Below are positions 16,000 through 25,985 of a stretch of 64,000 bases of DNA, piece by piece. Positions within the stretch are counted from its first letter, which is position 1. Each line of letters begins with the position of its first letter. The notes beneath the pieces were generated by a model. That model was given only the letters and a program-made list of their open reading frames with translations. It was not told the origin of the DNA and made no database searches. Made by a program: the position numbers and the translations under genes. This DNA comes from an uncultured Peptococcaceae bacterium (GTDB taxonomy: Bacteria; Bacillota; Peptococcia; Peptococcales; Peptococcaceae), in contig CALAKO010000101.1 of assembly GCA_937922955.1 (NCBI GenBank), positions 1 through 64,000 of the forward strand, given 5' to 3'.

Positions 16000-17439
16000 G
16001 TGAATCAAGATCGCATGCCGATTTTGGACGCGCTGGAAGATTTTAAGAGTCAGCGTATTGTTCCCTTTGATGTACCTGGTCATAAGCGCGGCAAAGGCAA
16101 TAAAGAACTCGCTGCATTCCTTGGAGAGGCCTGTGTGTCCATCGATGTCAATTCGATGAAATGCCTGGACAATCTCTGCCATCCAATCAGTGTGATTCGA
16201 GAAGCAGAAATGCTTGCCGCCGACGCTTTTGAAGCCCAGGCGGCTTTTTTGATGGTTGGTGGAACAACCTCTGCCGTGCAGGCAATGATTCTTTCGGTGG
16301 TGTCGCCGGGGGATCAGATCATTCTGCCGCGTAACGTTCATCGCAGCGTCATCAATGCGCTGGTGTTGGTGGACGCTGAGCCGATCTACATCAATCCGCA
16401 GATGGATCAGCGCTTGGGGATTTCCCTGGGCATGAAGGTGGAAGATGTGCGGGCGACCATCGAAGCGCATCCAAACGCTAAAGCAGTGTTGGTTAACAAT
16501 CCGACGTATTATGGCATCTGCTCCAATCTGGAAGCGATTGTTGAGATCGCCCATGCCCATGGCATGAAGGTGCTGGCTGATGAAGCCCATGGCACGCACT
16601 TCTATTTTGGGGAAGGGCTGCCAAAAGCAGCGATGCATGTTGGTGCCGATATGGCCGCTGTCAGCATGCATAAGAGCGGAGGCTCACTGACGCAGAGTTC
16701 GATTCTGCTTTTAGGACCTAACATGAACGCCGATTATGTGCGCCAGATCATCAACTTAACTCAGACGACAAGCGGCTCCTATTTGCTGTTGTCCAGCTTA
16801 GACATTTCGCGTCGCAATCTGGCGCTGCGCGGCACAGAAACTTTTGCTCGTGTGCTGGATATGGCTGAATATGCCCGCAAAGAGATCAACGCCATTGGCG
16901 ATTACTGGGCTTACGGCTACGATTTGATCGATGGGGACAGTGTCTATGATTTTGACCGCACGAAGCTCTCAGTCAATACATTGGCACTTGGGCTGGCGGG
17001 TATCGAAGTGTACGACCTGCTGCGCGATGAATACGACATTCAGGTGGAACTTGGCGACCTTGCCAACTTCCTGGCCTATATTTCCATTGGCGATCGTCCG
17101 GCTGACATTGAGCGCCTGGTAAGCGCTTTGCAGGAAATTCGCCGCCGTTTCAAAAAGCCTGCCATGAATATGTTTGAGCAGGAATACATCAATCCGATTG
17201 TGAAGATGACACCGCACGAGGCCTTCTACGCACCAAAGAAATCCTTGCTGTTGGAAAACTGCGTGGGTCATGTCTGTGCGGAATTTGTTATGATTTATCC
17301 TCCGGGCATTCCTATTCTTTCGCCAGGTGAACTGGTGACTCAGGAGATTGTGGAATACATTCGCTACGCCAAGCAGAAAGGTTGCAGCATGCTTGGGCCG
17401 GAAGATATGGGCGTAAATCGCCTCAACGTCATCGACTAA
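16000..17439 (+). CDS. speA: PLP-dependent Arg/Lys/Orn decarboxylase, probably arginine decarboxylase
   Basis: Fold-I decarboxylase of 479 residues, the length of the Bacillus SpeA group rather than the 700-residue E. coli enzymes. PLP-binding Lys225 is in SMHKSGGSLTQSS, with DEAHG (194-198) before it. A GTG start follows AAGGAAGG. The agmatinase gene three places downstream makes arginine the likely substrate (agmatine product), because agmatinase would otherwise have nothing to do; lysine or ornithine cannot be excluded from sequence. The C-terminal part (PPGIPILSPGE) is the normal family ending. Confidence 0.87.
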   Translation: MNQDRMPILDALEDFKSQRIVPFDVPGHKRGKGNKELAAFLGEACVSIDVNSMKCLDNLCHPISVIREAEMLAADAFEAQAAFLMVGGTTSAVQAMILSVVSPGDQIILPRNVHRSVINALVLVDAEPIYINPQMDQRLGISLGMKVEDVRATIEAHPNAKAVLVNNPTYYGICSNLEAIVEIAHAHGMKVLADEAHGTHFYFGEGLPKAAMHVGADMAAVSMHKSGGSLTQSSILLLGPNMNADYVRQIINLTQTTSGSYLLLSSLDISRRNLALRGTETFARVLDMAEYARKEINAIGDYWAYGYDLIDGDSVYDFDRTKLSVNTLALGLAGIEVYDLLRDEYDIQVELGDLANFLAYISIGDRPADIERLVSALQEIRRRFKKPAMNMFEQEYINPIVKMTPHEAFYAPKKSLLLENCVGHVCAEFVMIYPPGIPILSPGELVTQEIVEYIRYAKQKGCSMLGPEDMGVNRLNVID

Positions 17440-17451
17440 AGGAGGAAGAGT

Positions 17452-18324
17452 ATGGAACTTTGGTATTCAGAAGCTCATTCCAAGGAAGTCAAGTTCTCGA
17501 TTAAATTCGATCGGCAGCTTTACACCGAACAGAGTGAGTTTCAACGCATTGACGTGTTTGAAAGTAATGAGTTCGGCCGATTTTTCACTCTGGATGGCAT
17601 CATGATGCTGACCGAAAAGGACGAATTCATCTATCATGAAATGATCGTGCATGTGCCGATGGCTGTGCATCCAAACCCTCGCAAGGTTTTGGTCATCGGG
17701 GCTGGCGACGGTGGTTGTCTGCGTGAATTGACCCGTTATCCGGAAGTGGAGCACATTGATGTGGTTGAAATCGACGAGCGCGTCATTGCTGTATGCCGTG
17801 AATGGCTGCCACAGACAGCCTGCGGGTTTGACGACCCACGCGTGCACATTCACATCGGTGATGGGCTTAAATATGTGCGCAAGTGTGTGGATGAGTACGA
17901 CCTCATCATTGTCGATTCCACCGATCCGTTTGGTCCTGGTGAAGGATTGTTCACTAAAGAATTCTACGGCAACTGTTTTAAGGCGCTTCATGACGATGGC
18001 ATCATGGTCAACCAGCATGAAAGCCCGTTCTATAAAGAGGATGCGCGTGCCATGCAGCGTGCTCATAAGCGCATTGTAGAAAGCTTTGCGTTGAGCCGCG
18101 TGTACCAGGCGCATATTCCAACCTATCCATCCGGACACTGGCTCTTTGGCTTTGCCTCAAAGAAATATCATCCGGTGAAGGATCTTGATGCCCGCCGCTG
18201 GAATGCGCGCGGTCTGCACACCCGTTACTATAACACCAACCTGCATCGTGGCAGCTTCTATCTGCCAAATTATGTGCAGGATTTGCTTGAGAATGTAGAA
18301 CCAGAGGAAGACGATGAAACCTAA
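17452..18324 (+). CDS. speE: Spermidine synthase-type aminopropyltransferase
   Basis: Transfers the aminopropyl group of decarboxylated SAM to an amine. 290 residues. Visible: VLVIGAGDGGCLREL (donor binding), VEIDERVI, the catalytic region DLIIVDSTDPFGPGEGLFTKEFY, and an N-terminal beta-domain. GGAGG is 9 bases before the ATG. Its end overlaps the agmatinase gene by 11 bases, so the two are translationally linked. Substrate may be putrescine, or agmatine as in thermophiles where agmatinase acts after the transferase. The tight coupling to speB fits either order. Confidence 0.93.
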   Translation: MELWYSEAHSKEVKFSIKFDRQLYTEQSEFQRIDVFESNEFGRFFTLDGIMMLTEKDEFIYHEMIVHVPMAVHPNPRKVLVIGAGDGGCLRELTRYPEVEHIDVVEIDERVIAVCREWLPQTACGFDDPRVHIHIGDGLKYVRKCVDEYDLIIVDSTDPFGPGEGLFTKEFYGNCFKALHDDGIMVNQHESPFYKEDARAMQRAHKRIVESFALSRVYQAHIPTYPSGHWLFGFASKKYHPVKDLDARRWNARGLHTRYYNTNLHRGSFYLPNYVQDLLENVEPEEDDET

Positions 18325-19165
18325 TATTCAAACCTTTATTGCTGCAGAAGCAGCTTTTGACGACGCGCGCGCGGTGTTGTTTGGTGCTCCTTTCGATGGC
18401 ACCACCTCATTCCGCCCGGGAACGCGTTTCGGTCCGCAGGCCATTCGTGCAGAAAGCGATGGCATTGAAACTTATAGCCCTTATCAGAACAAAGATCTTG
18501 AAGACCTGGCGATCTTCGACAGTGGCGATTTGATTCTGCCTTTCGGCAACACCGAAGCAGTGCTCGCGATGATCGAGGAACGCACTCAGGAGATTCTCGA
18601 TGCTGGAAAAATGCCGGTCATGCTTGGCGGCGAACATCTGGTAACGCTGGGCGCGGTGCGAGCCATGGTAAAAAAATATCCAGATCTGCACATCATTCAC
18701 TTTGACGCTCATGCCGACCTGCGTGAGGAATACCTTGGTGAACGCCTCTCCCATGCGACGGTGCTGCGCCGCAGCTGGGATCTTCTTGGTGATGGCCGCA
18801 TTCATCAGTTTGGCATTCGTTCCGGAGAGCGCAGCGAATTTGAATTTGCGCTTGAGCACACTGATTTTCATCCGTTTAATGTAAAAGACGTGCTCGATGT
18901 GGTTTTGGCGCTTGGCGACAAGGTGCCGGTGTATGTAACGCTGGATCTCGATGTGTTGGACCCATCGTTGTTTTGCGGCACCGGTACGCCAGAAGCTGGC
19001 GGTATTTTCTTCCAGGATTTGGAAGAAGCTCTGCTTGCTCTGGAAGCGCTCAATGTGGTGGGCTTCGATATGAACGAGCTCTCGCCGCATTACGATGCAT
19101 CGGGCGTGTCCACTGCTGTTGCTTGCAAGGTGCTGCGTGAAATGCTGCTTGCCTATGTAAAATAA
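18314..19165 (+). CDS. speB: Agmatinase-family ureohydrolase
   Basis: Binuclear Mn2+ enzyme hydrolysing agmatine (or N1-aminopropylagmatine) to an amine plus urea. 283 residues. Metal-ligand motifs are GGEHLVT, FDAHADLRE and TLDLDVLDPS, in the order of the arginase/agmatinase family; the ending lacks arginase specificity features. The ATG lies inside the end of speE, and the GAGGAAGACG just upstream serves as ribosome site. The presence of a decarboxylase making agmatine in the same operon supports agmatinase over arginase. Confidence 0.9.
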   Translation: MKPNIQTFIAAEAAFDDARAVLFGAPFDGTTSFRPGTRFGPQAIRAESDGIETYSPYQNKDLEDLAIFDSGDLILPFGNTEAVLAMIEERTQEILDAGKMPVMLGGEHLVTLGAVRAMVKKYPDLHIIHFDAHADLREEYLGERLSHATVLRRSWDLLGDGRIHQFGIRSGERSEFEFALEHTDFHPFNVKDVLDVVLALGDKVPVYVTLDLDVLDPSLFCGTGTPEAGGIFFQDLEEALLALEALNVVGFDMNELSPHYDASGVSTAVACKVLREMLLAYVK

Positions 19166-19204
19166 ATGTTGTACCTATTGTAATTTTTAAGGAGGGACTT
19201 TAAA

Positions 19205-20404
<1,200 letters not shown>

Positions 20405-20405
20405 T

Positions 20406-21533
20406 ATGACGTGGCCAGTATTACAGGGGGTGCAAACCCCCTATTTTCTTATTGATGAAGACATCCTTGACACCAATCTGCAGATTTTGAAGCACGTTAT
20501 GGACGAAAGCGGTGCGCGCATTCTTCTCGCGCAGAAAGCCTTCAGTGTCTACCAGTGCTATCCGCAGATTCGCGAGGTGCTTTGCGGTTCTACGGCCAGC
20601 GGTCTGCATGAAGCGCGTCTTGGCAAAGAAGAAATGGGCGGCGAAACGCATGTGTTCTGCCCGGCCTACCAGGATTATTGGTTCGACGACCTTCTGCAGG
20701 TGGCCGATCATTTGGTCTTCAATAGCCTGACTCAGTGGCAGCATTTTCGCGATCGCGCGCTTGCGGCGGGTAAAAGCTGCGGTTTGCGCATCAATCCGAT
20801 GCACTCCACCCAGGACCATGCCATCTATGATCCATGTACGGAAGGTTCCCGCTTCGGTATTCTGCGTGCCGATTTGGAGGGCGTTGATCTCACAGGCATC
20901 GATGGCTTGCATTTCCACACTCTTTGTGAGCAGAATGTGGATGCCCTTGTGGAAACGCTGGAAGTAGTGGAACGCGATTTTGGCGATCTGCTGCACCAGA
21001 TGAAGTGGCTCAATCTCGGCGGCGGCCATCATATCACCCGCCTCGATTACGACATCGACACCCTCATCGCCACGGTTCGTCGTCTGCGCGAAACTTACGA
21101 CGTAGAGGTTTATCTCGAGCCAGGGGAAGCTGTTGTGCTCAACGCCGGCTATCTGGTGACGTCGGTGGTTGACCTTGTGCACAACGGCATGGACATCGCC
21201 ATCCTTGATGCTTCTGCTGCCTGCCATATGCCGGACGTTATCGAAATGCCATACCGCCCACCGCTCGAAAACAGCGGCGAAAGCGGCGAGCTGGCGCACA
21301 CATACCGTCTTGGTGGGCCAACCTGCCTGGCAGGCGACGTCATCGGCGACTACTCTTTTGCCGAACCGCTTGCCATTGGTGATAAACTGATCTTCGACGA
21401 CATGGCCCTCTATACCATGGTCAAAACCAATACCTTCAATGGTATGCCGCTGCCAAGCATTTACCGTGGCAGTGATGGTGGTTGGCAACTCGTACGCAGC
21501 TTTGGTTACGAGGATTTCAAGAGCAGACTTTAA
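20406..21533 (+). CDS. nspC: Carboxynorspermidine/carboxyspermidine decarboxylase
   Basis: PLP enzyme of the alanine-racemase fold (fold III), 375 residues, removing the carboxyl group from carboxy(nor)spermidine. The PLP lysine is in ILLAQKAFSVY near residue 43; later motifs are GLRINPMHS, LHFHTLCEQN, LNLGGGHHIT, EPGEAV and LGGPTCLAGD with the conserved Cys, as in NspC. It starts one base after the dehydrogenase stop, with no room for a separate leader, so it must be coupled. Together the pair gives a decarboxylated-SAM-independent route to a triamine in the same operon as speD-speE. Confidence 0.93.
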   Translation: MTWPVLQGVQTPYFLIDEDILDTNLQILKHVMDESGARILLAQKAFSVYQCYPQIREVLCGSTASGLHEARLGKEEMGGETHVFCPAYQDYWFDDLLQVADHLVFNSLTQWQHFRDRALAAGKSCGLRINPMHSTQDHAIYDPCTEGSRFGILRADLEGVDLTGIDGLHFHTLCEQNVDALVETLEVVERDFGDLLHQMKWLNLGGGHHITRLDYDIDTLIATVRRLRETYDVEVYLEPGEAVVLNAGYLVTSVVDLVHNGMDIAILDASAACHMPDVIEMPYRPPLENSGESGELAHTYRLGGPTCLAGDVIGDYSFAEPLAIGDKLIFDDMALYTMVKTNTFNGMPLPSIYRGSDGGWQLVRSFGYEDFKSRL

Positions 21534-21554
21534 ACATGAAATGGGGGAACGACG

Positions 21555-22061
21555 ATGGCAAAACAAGCGTCGCTGTGTTATCGGATACGCGATCTGCGCG
21601 CAGAAGAAACACCGCTTCTTGAAACCTTTCTCTATGAAGCCATCTTCATTCCTGACGGCGTCACACCGCCGCCGCGCACCATTGTCCACGATCCGTCGCT
21701 CTATGGCTACATCGATGGCTTCGGCAGCGGCGCCTGTGATTACGCATTGGCTGCCGTGCTGCCGGATGACACCGTGGTTGGTGTCGCTTGGACGCGTTTG
21801 TTGCCAGACCATGCGCCCCTCGCCAACGACGTGCCGACACTGGCGAATGCTGTCCTGCCTGGATACCGTGGTCATGGCATCGGCACCGCCCTGATTCATG
21901 CCATTATTGAAGCTCTTGCTCACTATGGCTGCAGCAGCGTCTCCCTTTCCGTACAGAAAGCCAACCCAGCCTTGCGGCTCTATCAACGTGCAGGCTTCAG
22001 GATCGCCCAAGACAACGGCGAAGAACTTGTGATGGTACGTGAGCTGAAATGTAATGTTTAG
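21555..22061 (+). CDS. GNAT family N-acetyltransferase, last gene of the polyamine operon
   Basis: Acetyl-CoA-dependent acetyltransferase, 168 residues. The acetyl-CoA loop is in LPGYRGHGIGTALIHAIIE (motif R/Q-x-x-G-x-G/A) and the C-terminal motif is NPALRLYQRAGFR. A GGGGAACGACG-type site precedes the ATG. It ends the operon before a strong terminator, so an amine substrate such as spermidine or putrescine is a fair guess, but I see no feature specific to spermidine acetyltransferases. Sequence between residues 30 and 60 (PDGVTPPPRTIV) resembles other Firmicutes GNATs of unknown substrate. Confidence 0.85.
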   Translation: MAKQASLCYRIRDLRAEETPLLETFLYEAIFIPDGVTPPPRTIVHDPSLYGYIDGFGSGACDYALAAVLPDDTVVGVAWTRLLPDHAPLANDVPTLANAVLPGYRGHGIGTALIHAIIEALAHYGCSSVSLSVQKANPALRLYQRAGFRIAQDNGEELVMVRELKCNV

Positions 22062-22071
22062 AAAATCGGAA

Positions 22072-22106
22072 ACGACCAATGATTATTGATCATTGGTCGT
22101 TTTTTG
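22072..22106 (+). terminator. Terminator of the polyamine operon
   Basis: Twelve-bp stem ACGACCAATGAT/ATCATTGGTCGT with a 5-base loop and six T. Confidence 0.92.
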
Positions 22107-22283
22107 ATTCGCTGAGATTATGTGCGATCAACTACATGCATCTGTATGCCTTGGAAAGGAGTTGCTAATTTGTAAAAAAACAGAAAGCAAATAAACGCTT
22201 GAAGAAAGAAACAGTTACCAATATAGTTGACACAAAATTCAATAAAAATAAACGCTGAAGTATTTTGTTGAAAAAGAATATGG

Positions 22284-22289
22284 TATAAT
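22284..22289 (+). promoter_or_regulatory. Extended -10 promoter of the stalk-domain protein gene
   Basis: TGG-TATAAT, 48 bases before the ATG. A TTGACA stands at about 22219, too far away to be its -35. Confidence 0.55.
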
Positions 22290-22336
22290 GAAATTAACGT
22301 ATAGAACCGTTTTTTTTATTTTTAAGGAGGGAAATT

Positions 22337-23371
22337 ATGAAAAAGAGACAGTTAACAAAAAGACTGACGGCGTTGCTGCTATGTGGTGCTTTGCTCGTGC
22401 CTGGCAGTGCACTTGCTGCAGAAGACATGTCGGTGGCATCAAGCGATTTTACGTTGAAGATCAATGATCGCATTGTTGATACGAGTGCTGAAGATGGACA
22501 GCCGTATATCACTGCGAGTGGGCGTGCGATGCTGCCTTTGCGTCTCGTGGCAGAAATGCTGCAATGTGGTGTCGCTTATAATGGCGAGACAGGAAAAGTT
22601 GTTGTGCAGAGTTCGCTGAACGGCTACGAAGCTGTTTTTAAAGTGGGCGAAGATTCTTTTACGTTGGGTGACGAAGTGATTCATCTTGATGCTCCGGTCA
22701 CTGTGCTTGATCCTGGCCGCGCGTATGTTCCAGCGCGTGCTTTGGCGGAAACCTTTGGCAGCATTACCTGGGATAACGACACGCGCACCGTCGCAATCGA
22801 TTCAGAACACTGGATATTCATCAATGAACCGTCACTTGTCAGTGCGATATTTGGTGAAACACCATTGGCGAACGGTTCTCTTCCTGTTATTTTGACCGAC
22901 AACAGCACAGGGAATTCCCGTACGCTGGCGGTGCCGGATGAACTGACAAGCCTCATCGTGCCGGATATGGAGGTGCGAGGCATTGAGCCCGCGAAACTTA
23001 TTGATGGTCATGCTGCTGTAGCGATCACCGCAGGGCATAGTCCAACCATGTCCACTCGCTATGTCGTTCGCGATGACGGCAGTGACCAGATGGAATACAT
23101 CGGTATCATTTCATCTGATGGTGATTACACCATGGATGATCAGTACCTCTACTATGTGGAGGGCATGGTCAATGGTCCATTCCCAGTGAATGATTACGCG
23201 TTGCATGTTGATCCACTTGGGAGCGACGAGCCAGGGATCACCTTGCAGGTTGATTTTAAAATCAGCACTTGTCGACTTTCCATGGAAGACGGTTTGCTTA
23301 TTGCGACCGAACCGCTTACTGAAATTCGTCACGAGGTAGATGTTCAGGCGCTTTTGGCAGAACAGGAATAA
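22337..23371 (+). CDS. Secreted stalk-domain (copper amine oxidase N-terminal-like) protein
   Basis: A 344-residue exported protein. Signal peptide: KKRQLTKR then a hydrophobic core and cleavage near ALAAED. Residues about 38-155 form a stalk domain of the copper-amine-oxidase-N1 type (RAMLPLRLVAEMLQC, GKVVVQ, RAYVPARALAETFGSITWDNDTRTV). The remaining 190 residues match nothing I know. Despite the domain name there is no oxidase; in Firmicutes such domains occur on many cell-surface proteins. AAGGAGGG is 7 bases before the ATG. Single-gene unit with its own promoter and terminator. A second stalk-bearing protein is encoded at 42815-44137. Confidence 0.82.
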   Translation: MKKRQLTKRLTALLLCGALLVPGSALAAEDMSVASSDFTLKINDRIVDTSAEDGQPYITASGRAMLPLRLVAEMLQCGVAYNGETGKVVVQSSLNGYEAVFKVGEDSFTLGDEVIHLDAPVTVLDPGRAYVPARALAETFGSITWDNDTRTVAIDSEHWIFINEPSLVSAIFGETPLANGSLPVILTDNSTGNSRTLAVPDELTSLIVPDMEVRGIEPAKLIDGHAAVAITAGHSPTMSTRYVVRDDGSDQMEYIGIISSDGDYTMDDQYLYYVEGMVNGPFPVNDYALHVDPLGSDEPGITLQVDFKISTCRLSMEDGLLIATEPLTEIRHEVDVQALLAEQE

Positions 23372-23379
23372 ATGAACAC

Positions 23380-23413
23380 AGCGCTCCTTGATTTTGATCA
23401 GGGGGCGCTTTTT
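23380..23413 (+). terminator. Terminator after the stalk-domain gene
   Basis: Stem AGCGCTCCTTGAT/ATCAGGGGGCGCT (with one mismatch) and T-run. Confidence 0.85.
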
Positions 23414-23420
23414 GCTGCAA

Positions 23421-23459
23421 AAAAATTCCCGACACTGGCCGGGGACTGGCAGTGTCGGG
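23421..23459 (-). terminator. Terminator of the APC permease gene
   Basis: Minus-strand perfect 10-bp stem CCCGACACTG/CAGTGTCGGG followed by AA and seven T. Confidence 0.9.
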
Positions 23460-23479
23460 AGGGGAGATTGGAGGAGAAT

Positions 23480-24862
23480 TTATCCTTCCTTCAGGGGTGA
23501 TTTCATGGTTGCTGCGCGGGACGAAGTTTCTTCAATGCGCGCATTTTCTTTGCTCTTCACAGCGTAAATTGGCAGGCCAATGAGGGTCAGAATAATGCTC
23601 GCAAAGGAGATCAGGGTAGTGGTCATGCCGGAGAGGAAGAGCTGATTAATGATGACATAGATGCCGCTGACGATGGCGATGAGCGGGATCACAGGATAGA
23701 GTGGCACGCGATAGGAGCGTGGGCGATCCGGCTGGGTTTTGCGCATGCGCATCACAGCCATGAATGTCAGGGTATAGAAAATCCAACTGGAGAATACGGC
23801 CAGGTTGGTCAGCATGTTGAACTGTCCACTGATGGCGTAGACAGCGCCAAGTAAACTGACGACGAGGATGGAGTAAAGTGGAACCTGGGTTTTGCTCAGT
23901 TTGGAAAGGTGTTTGCTGCCTGGAAGCAGATTTTTGGTTGCCAGGTAGTAGGTAACACGGGAGCCTGAGAGCACGAAGCCGTTGCAGGAGCCGAGTACAG
24001 AGATCATGATGCCGACGGAGATGATTTTTCCACCAACGTCGCCAAAGATGGCGATGGCAACCGCGGAAGCTGGAACGGCAATGTCCATCATTTGGTCGGC
24101 TGGCATGACCCAGAGATAAGCCAAGTTGATAACGAGGTAAACAGCCATGATGATGGAGACACCGCCGACGATGGCGATTGGCAGGTCTTTGCCAGGGTTT
24201 TTCATTTCACCAGCAATAGCACCAACGGTGGTCCAGCCTTCGAAGGCGAAGAGAACGGCGATCAGGAGCTGACCGAGGACAACGGCTGGGCTGAATCCAT
24301 CAGCAACCATTGGAGTGAAAACCGGATTGGTGCCGCTGCCGCGAACAAAGCCAAAGACCATCAAGAGAATCAACGGAATGAGTTTGCAGATGGTGAATAA
24401 TACCTGAGCGCCGCCGCCGATGGAAGAACCGGCCGCGTTTAAGAGAATGACGATAAATACGGCAATAATAGCCACAGGGACGATCATGCTGTCGCCGACA
24501 AAGAGAGCGGCTTGCTGTCCGAAAGCGACGGACAGTGCGGCGATCATGGCTGGGTAGAAGAGAACGGTTTGCATCCAGCCGGCAAGATAACCGACGCGCT
24601 TGCCAAAGGCTTCTTCGAGATAAACAACCATCCCGCCAGTTTTTGGAATCATGATGGCGATTTCAGCAAAGGTCATAGCTGCGGCAATGCAGATGAAACC
24701 TGTGAGAATCCAGGCCAGCATACCAAGGCCTGGTGCGCCGCCAGTGGCGGTGTAGATGGCTTGAGGTTTCAGGAAGACGCCGGAGCCAATGACGCAGCCA
24801 ACAACGGTGGCCATGGCTGTTGCCAGACCCAAATTCTTTTTTAGTTCCTGTTTGTTTTCCAT
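23480..24862 (-). CDS. APC-family amino acid permease under glycine riboswitch
   Basis: Membrane transporter of 460 residues with about twelve hydrophobic segments. The N-terminal core GLATAMATVVGCVIGSGVF and FAEIAIMIPKTGGMVVYLEEAFG place it in the LAT/SteT-like branch of the APC superfamily (amino acid exchangers and importers). I chose ATG 24862 (MENKQELKK), about 9 bases after AAAGGA; the 37 residues upstream would be read from the leader. A tandem glycine riboswitch with a terminator stands in the 366-base leader, so the substrate is probably glycine or a closely related amino acid (inference), as importer or exporter. Confidence 0.88.
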   Translation of the reverse strand: MENKQELKKNLGLATAMATVVGCVIGSGVFLKPQAIYTATGGAPGLGMLAWILTGFICIAAAMTFAEIAIMIPKTGGMVVYLEEAFGKRVGYLAGWMQTVLFYPAMIAALSVAFGQQAALFVGDSMIVPVAIIAVFIVILLNAAGSSIGGGAQVLFTICKLIPLILLMVFGFVRGSGTNPVFTPMVADGFSPAVVLGQLLIAVLFAFEGWTTVGAIAGEMKNPGKDLPIAIVGGVSIIMAVYLVINLAYLWVMPADQMMDIAVPASAVAIAIFGDVGGKIISVGIMISVLGSCNGFVLSGSRVTYYLATKNLLPGSKHLSKLSKTQVPLYSILVVSLLGAVYAISGQFNMLTNLAVFSSWIFYTLTFMAVMRMRKTQPDRPRSYRVPLYPVIPLIAIVSGIYVIINQLFLSGMTTTLISFASIILTLIGLPIYAVKSKENARIEETSSRAATMKSPLKEG

Positions 24863-24990
24863 AGTTTTCATTCCTTTCTTTGTGTTCCCTGTGAGCATCC
24901 GGTCAAAAGAAAAGCACAGGCTAGTGCTGCATGGCCTGCCTGTGTGTCCTGTCTGCTCATAAGTGTATAACAATGTAATACAAGGAATGA

Positions 24991-25035
24991 AAAAAGGAAA
25001 TACACAGGCGCACTAAACCATGCTGCCTTGTATTT
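24991..25035 (-). terminator. Riboswitch-controlled terminator before the permease
   Basis: Minus-strand stem GGAAATACAAGGC/GCCTGTGTATTTCC with a 17-base loop and six T. The 5' arm overlaps the end of the second glycine aptamer, so ligand binding can compete with termination. Confidence 0.85.
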
Positions 25036-25210
25036 CCTCTGTATACTTGCCTGAAAGTTTTACTTCTACGGCGATACCGCTTAACGGGTATGCTCTTCAG
25101 AGTTCCATCAGCAGAAGATCTCTGAACCTGAAAGATTCCTCAAGATCGGCAAATCTTGAGTTGCTTCGTCGGCTTCGTTGATACGAAATTTCCCTTCTGC
25201 CTCATCTGGG
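25036..25210 (-). promoter_or_regulatory. Tandem glycine riboswitch
   Basis: Two aptamers on the minus strand. Aptamer 1 (about 25110-25210) has GCCGACGAAGCAACTC and AATCTTTCAGGTTCAGAG. Aptamer 2 (25036-25106) has ACTCTGAAGAG, CGCCGTAGAAGTAAAACTTT and CAGGCAAGTATACAGAG. These match the glycine-aptamer core (CGCCGAAG...CTCTCAGGCAAAAGGACAGAG) at the conserved positions, and the two-aptamer layout is typical. Glycine probably turns the permease on. Confidence 0.87.
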
Positions 25211-25227
25211 CTTGTTCAATTTTCTTT

Positions 25228-25256
25228 AATATAGCATTCACTTGCATTTTTGTCCA
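25228..25256 (-). promoter_or_regulatory. Promoter of the riboswitch-permease unit
   Basis: Minus-strand TGGACA, 17 bases, TATATT, starting transcription just before aptamer 1. Confidence 0.7.
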
Positions 25257-25342
25257 GTAGTATTTTTTGATTTTACAGAATATTTTTTGATGACAGATGA
25301 TTGAATCATTTGATGGATAGAGTTTTCGTGTGGCTGCAGCAC

Positions 25343-25372
25343 TTGTTGCGAGGCTCATGATAATGGTAAAAT
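25343..25372 (+). promoter_or_regulatory. Promoter of the nitroreductase gene
   Basis: TTGTTG, 18 bases, TGG-TAAAAT (extended -10), 33 bases before the GTG start. Confidence 0.6.
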
Positions 25373-25404
25373 AATGAAAACTCATCGAGAAAGAAGGAGA
25401 TCGT

Positions 25405-25923
25405 GTGGAAGATTTTATGACGCTGGCACGTTCACGCTATTCGGTGCGCAAATTCGAGAGCAAGCCTTTGGCGGAAGCGGTGCTGCAGCGTATTTTGACA
25501 GCAGGACAGGTGGCTCCGACAGCTTGCAACAATCAGGCGGTGCATGTGTATGTGCTGCAGAGCGCAGAGGTGCTTGAAAAGACTGCTGAGTTGACCAAGT
25601 ACACGTTTGGTGCGCCGGTGGTTTTTCTGGTGTGCTATGAGAGCGACCGCACCTGGAAAAATCCGTTGGAGGAAGGCATTGTTTCTGGCGAACAGGATGC
25701 AGCGATTGTAGCGACGCATATGATGTTGGCAGCCTGGGAGCAAGGTGTTGGTTCCTGTTGGGTCGGTTATTTCCCACCAACAAAGCTGGCTAAGGCGCTG
25801 GCGCTGCCCGAGAATCACCATCCGGTGCTGTTGATGCCAATGGGGTATCCGGCTGCAGACGCCCAACCATTGCCGCTGCATGAAAAAACGCGCAGTCTGG
25901 ATGAACTGGTAACGGTGCTTTAA
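25405..25923 (+). CDS. Nitroreductase-family FMN oxidoreductase
   Basis: FMN-dependent NAD(P)H oxidoreductase of 172 residues. Motifs: RSRYSVRKFESKPL (FMN phosphate binding), GQVAPTACNNQAVHVYVL, AIVATHMMLAAWEQGVGSCWVGYF and LLMPMGYPA, the usual family order. GTG 25405 is 5 bases after AAGGAG; the ATG four codons later is also possible but too far from that site. Single-gene unit between its promoter and a shared terminator. Physiological substrate unknown. Confidence 0.9.
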   Translation: MEDFMTLARSRYSVRKFESKPLAEAVLQRILTAGQVAPTACNNQAVHVYVLQSAEVLEKTAELTKYTFGAPVVFLVCYESDRTWKNPLEEGIVSGEQDAAIVATHMMLAAWEQGVGSCWVGYFPPTKLAKALALPENHHPVLLMPMGYPAADAQPLPLHEKTRSLDELVTVL

Positions 25924-25927
25924 AATG

Positions 25928-25977
25928 AAAAGAACGGATGTGAGCACTCTTTTTTGAGCGCTCGCATCCGTTCTTTT
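25928..25977. terminator. Bidirectional terminator between nitroreductase and csoR
   Basis: Near-perfect 17-bp stem AAAAGAACGGATGTGAG/GCTCGCATCCGTTCTTT, with A- and T-rich flanks on both sides; serves both convergent units. Confidence 0.88.
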
Positions 25978-25985
25978 GTCTTGTT

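Noticed and set aside
20421..22079. Minus-strand ORF of 552 codons opposite nspC and the GNAT gene
   Set aside because: Spans two well supported genes and has no expression signals.
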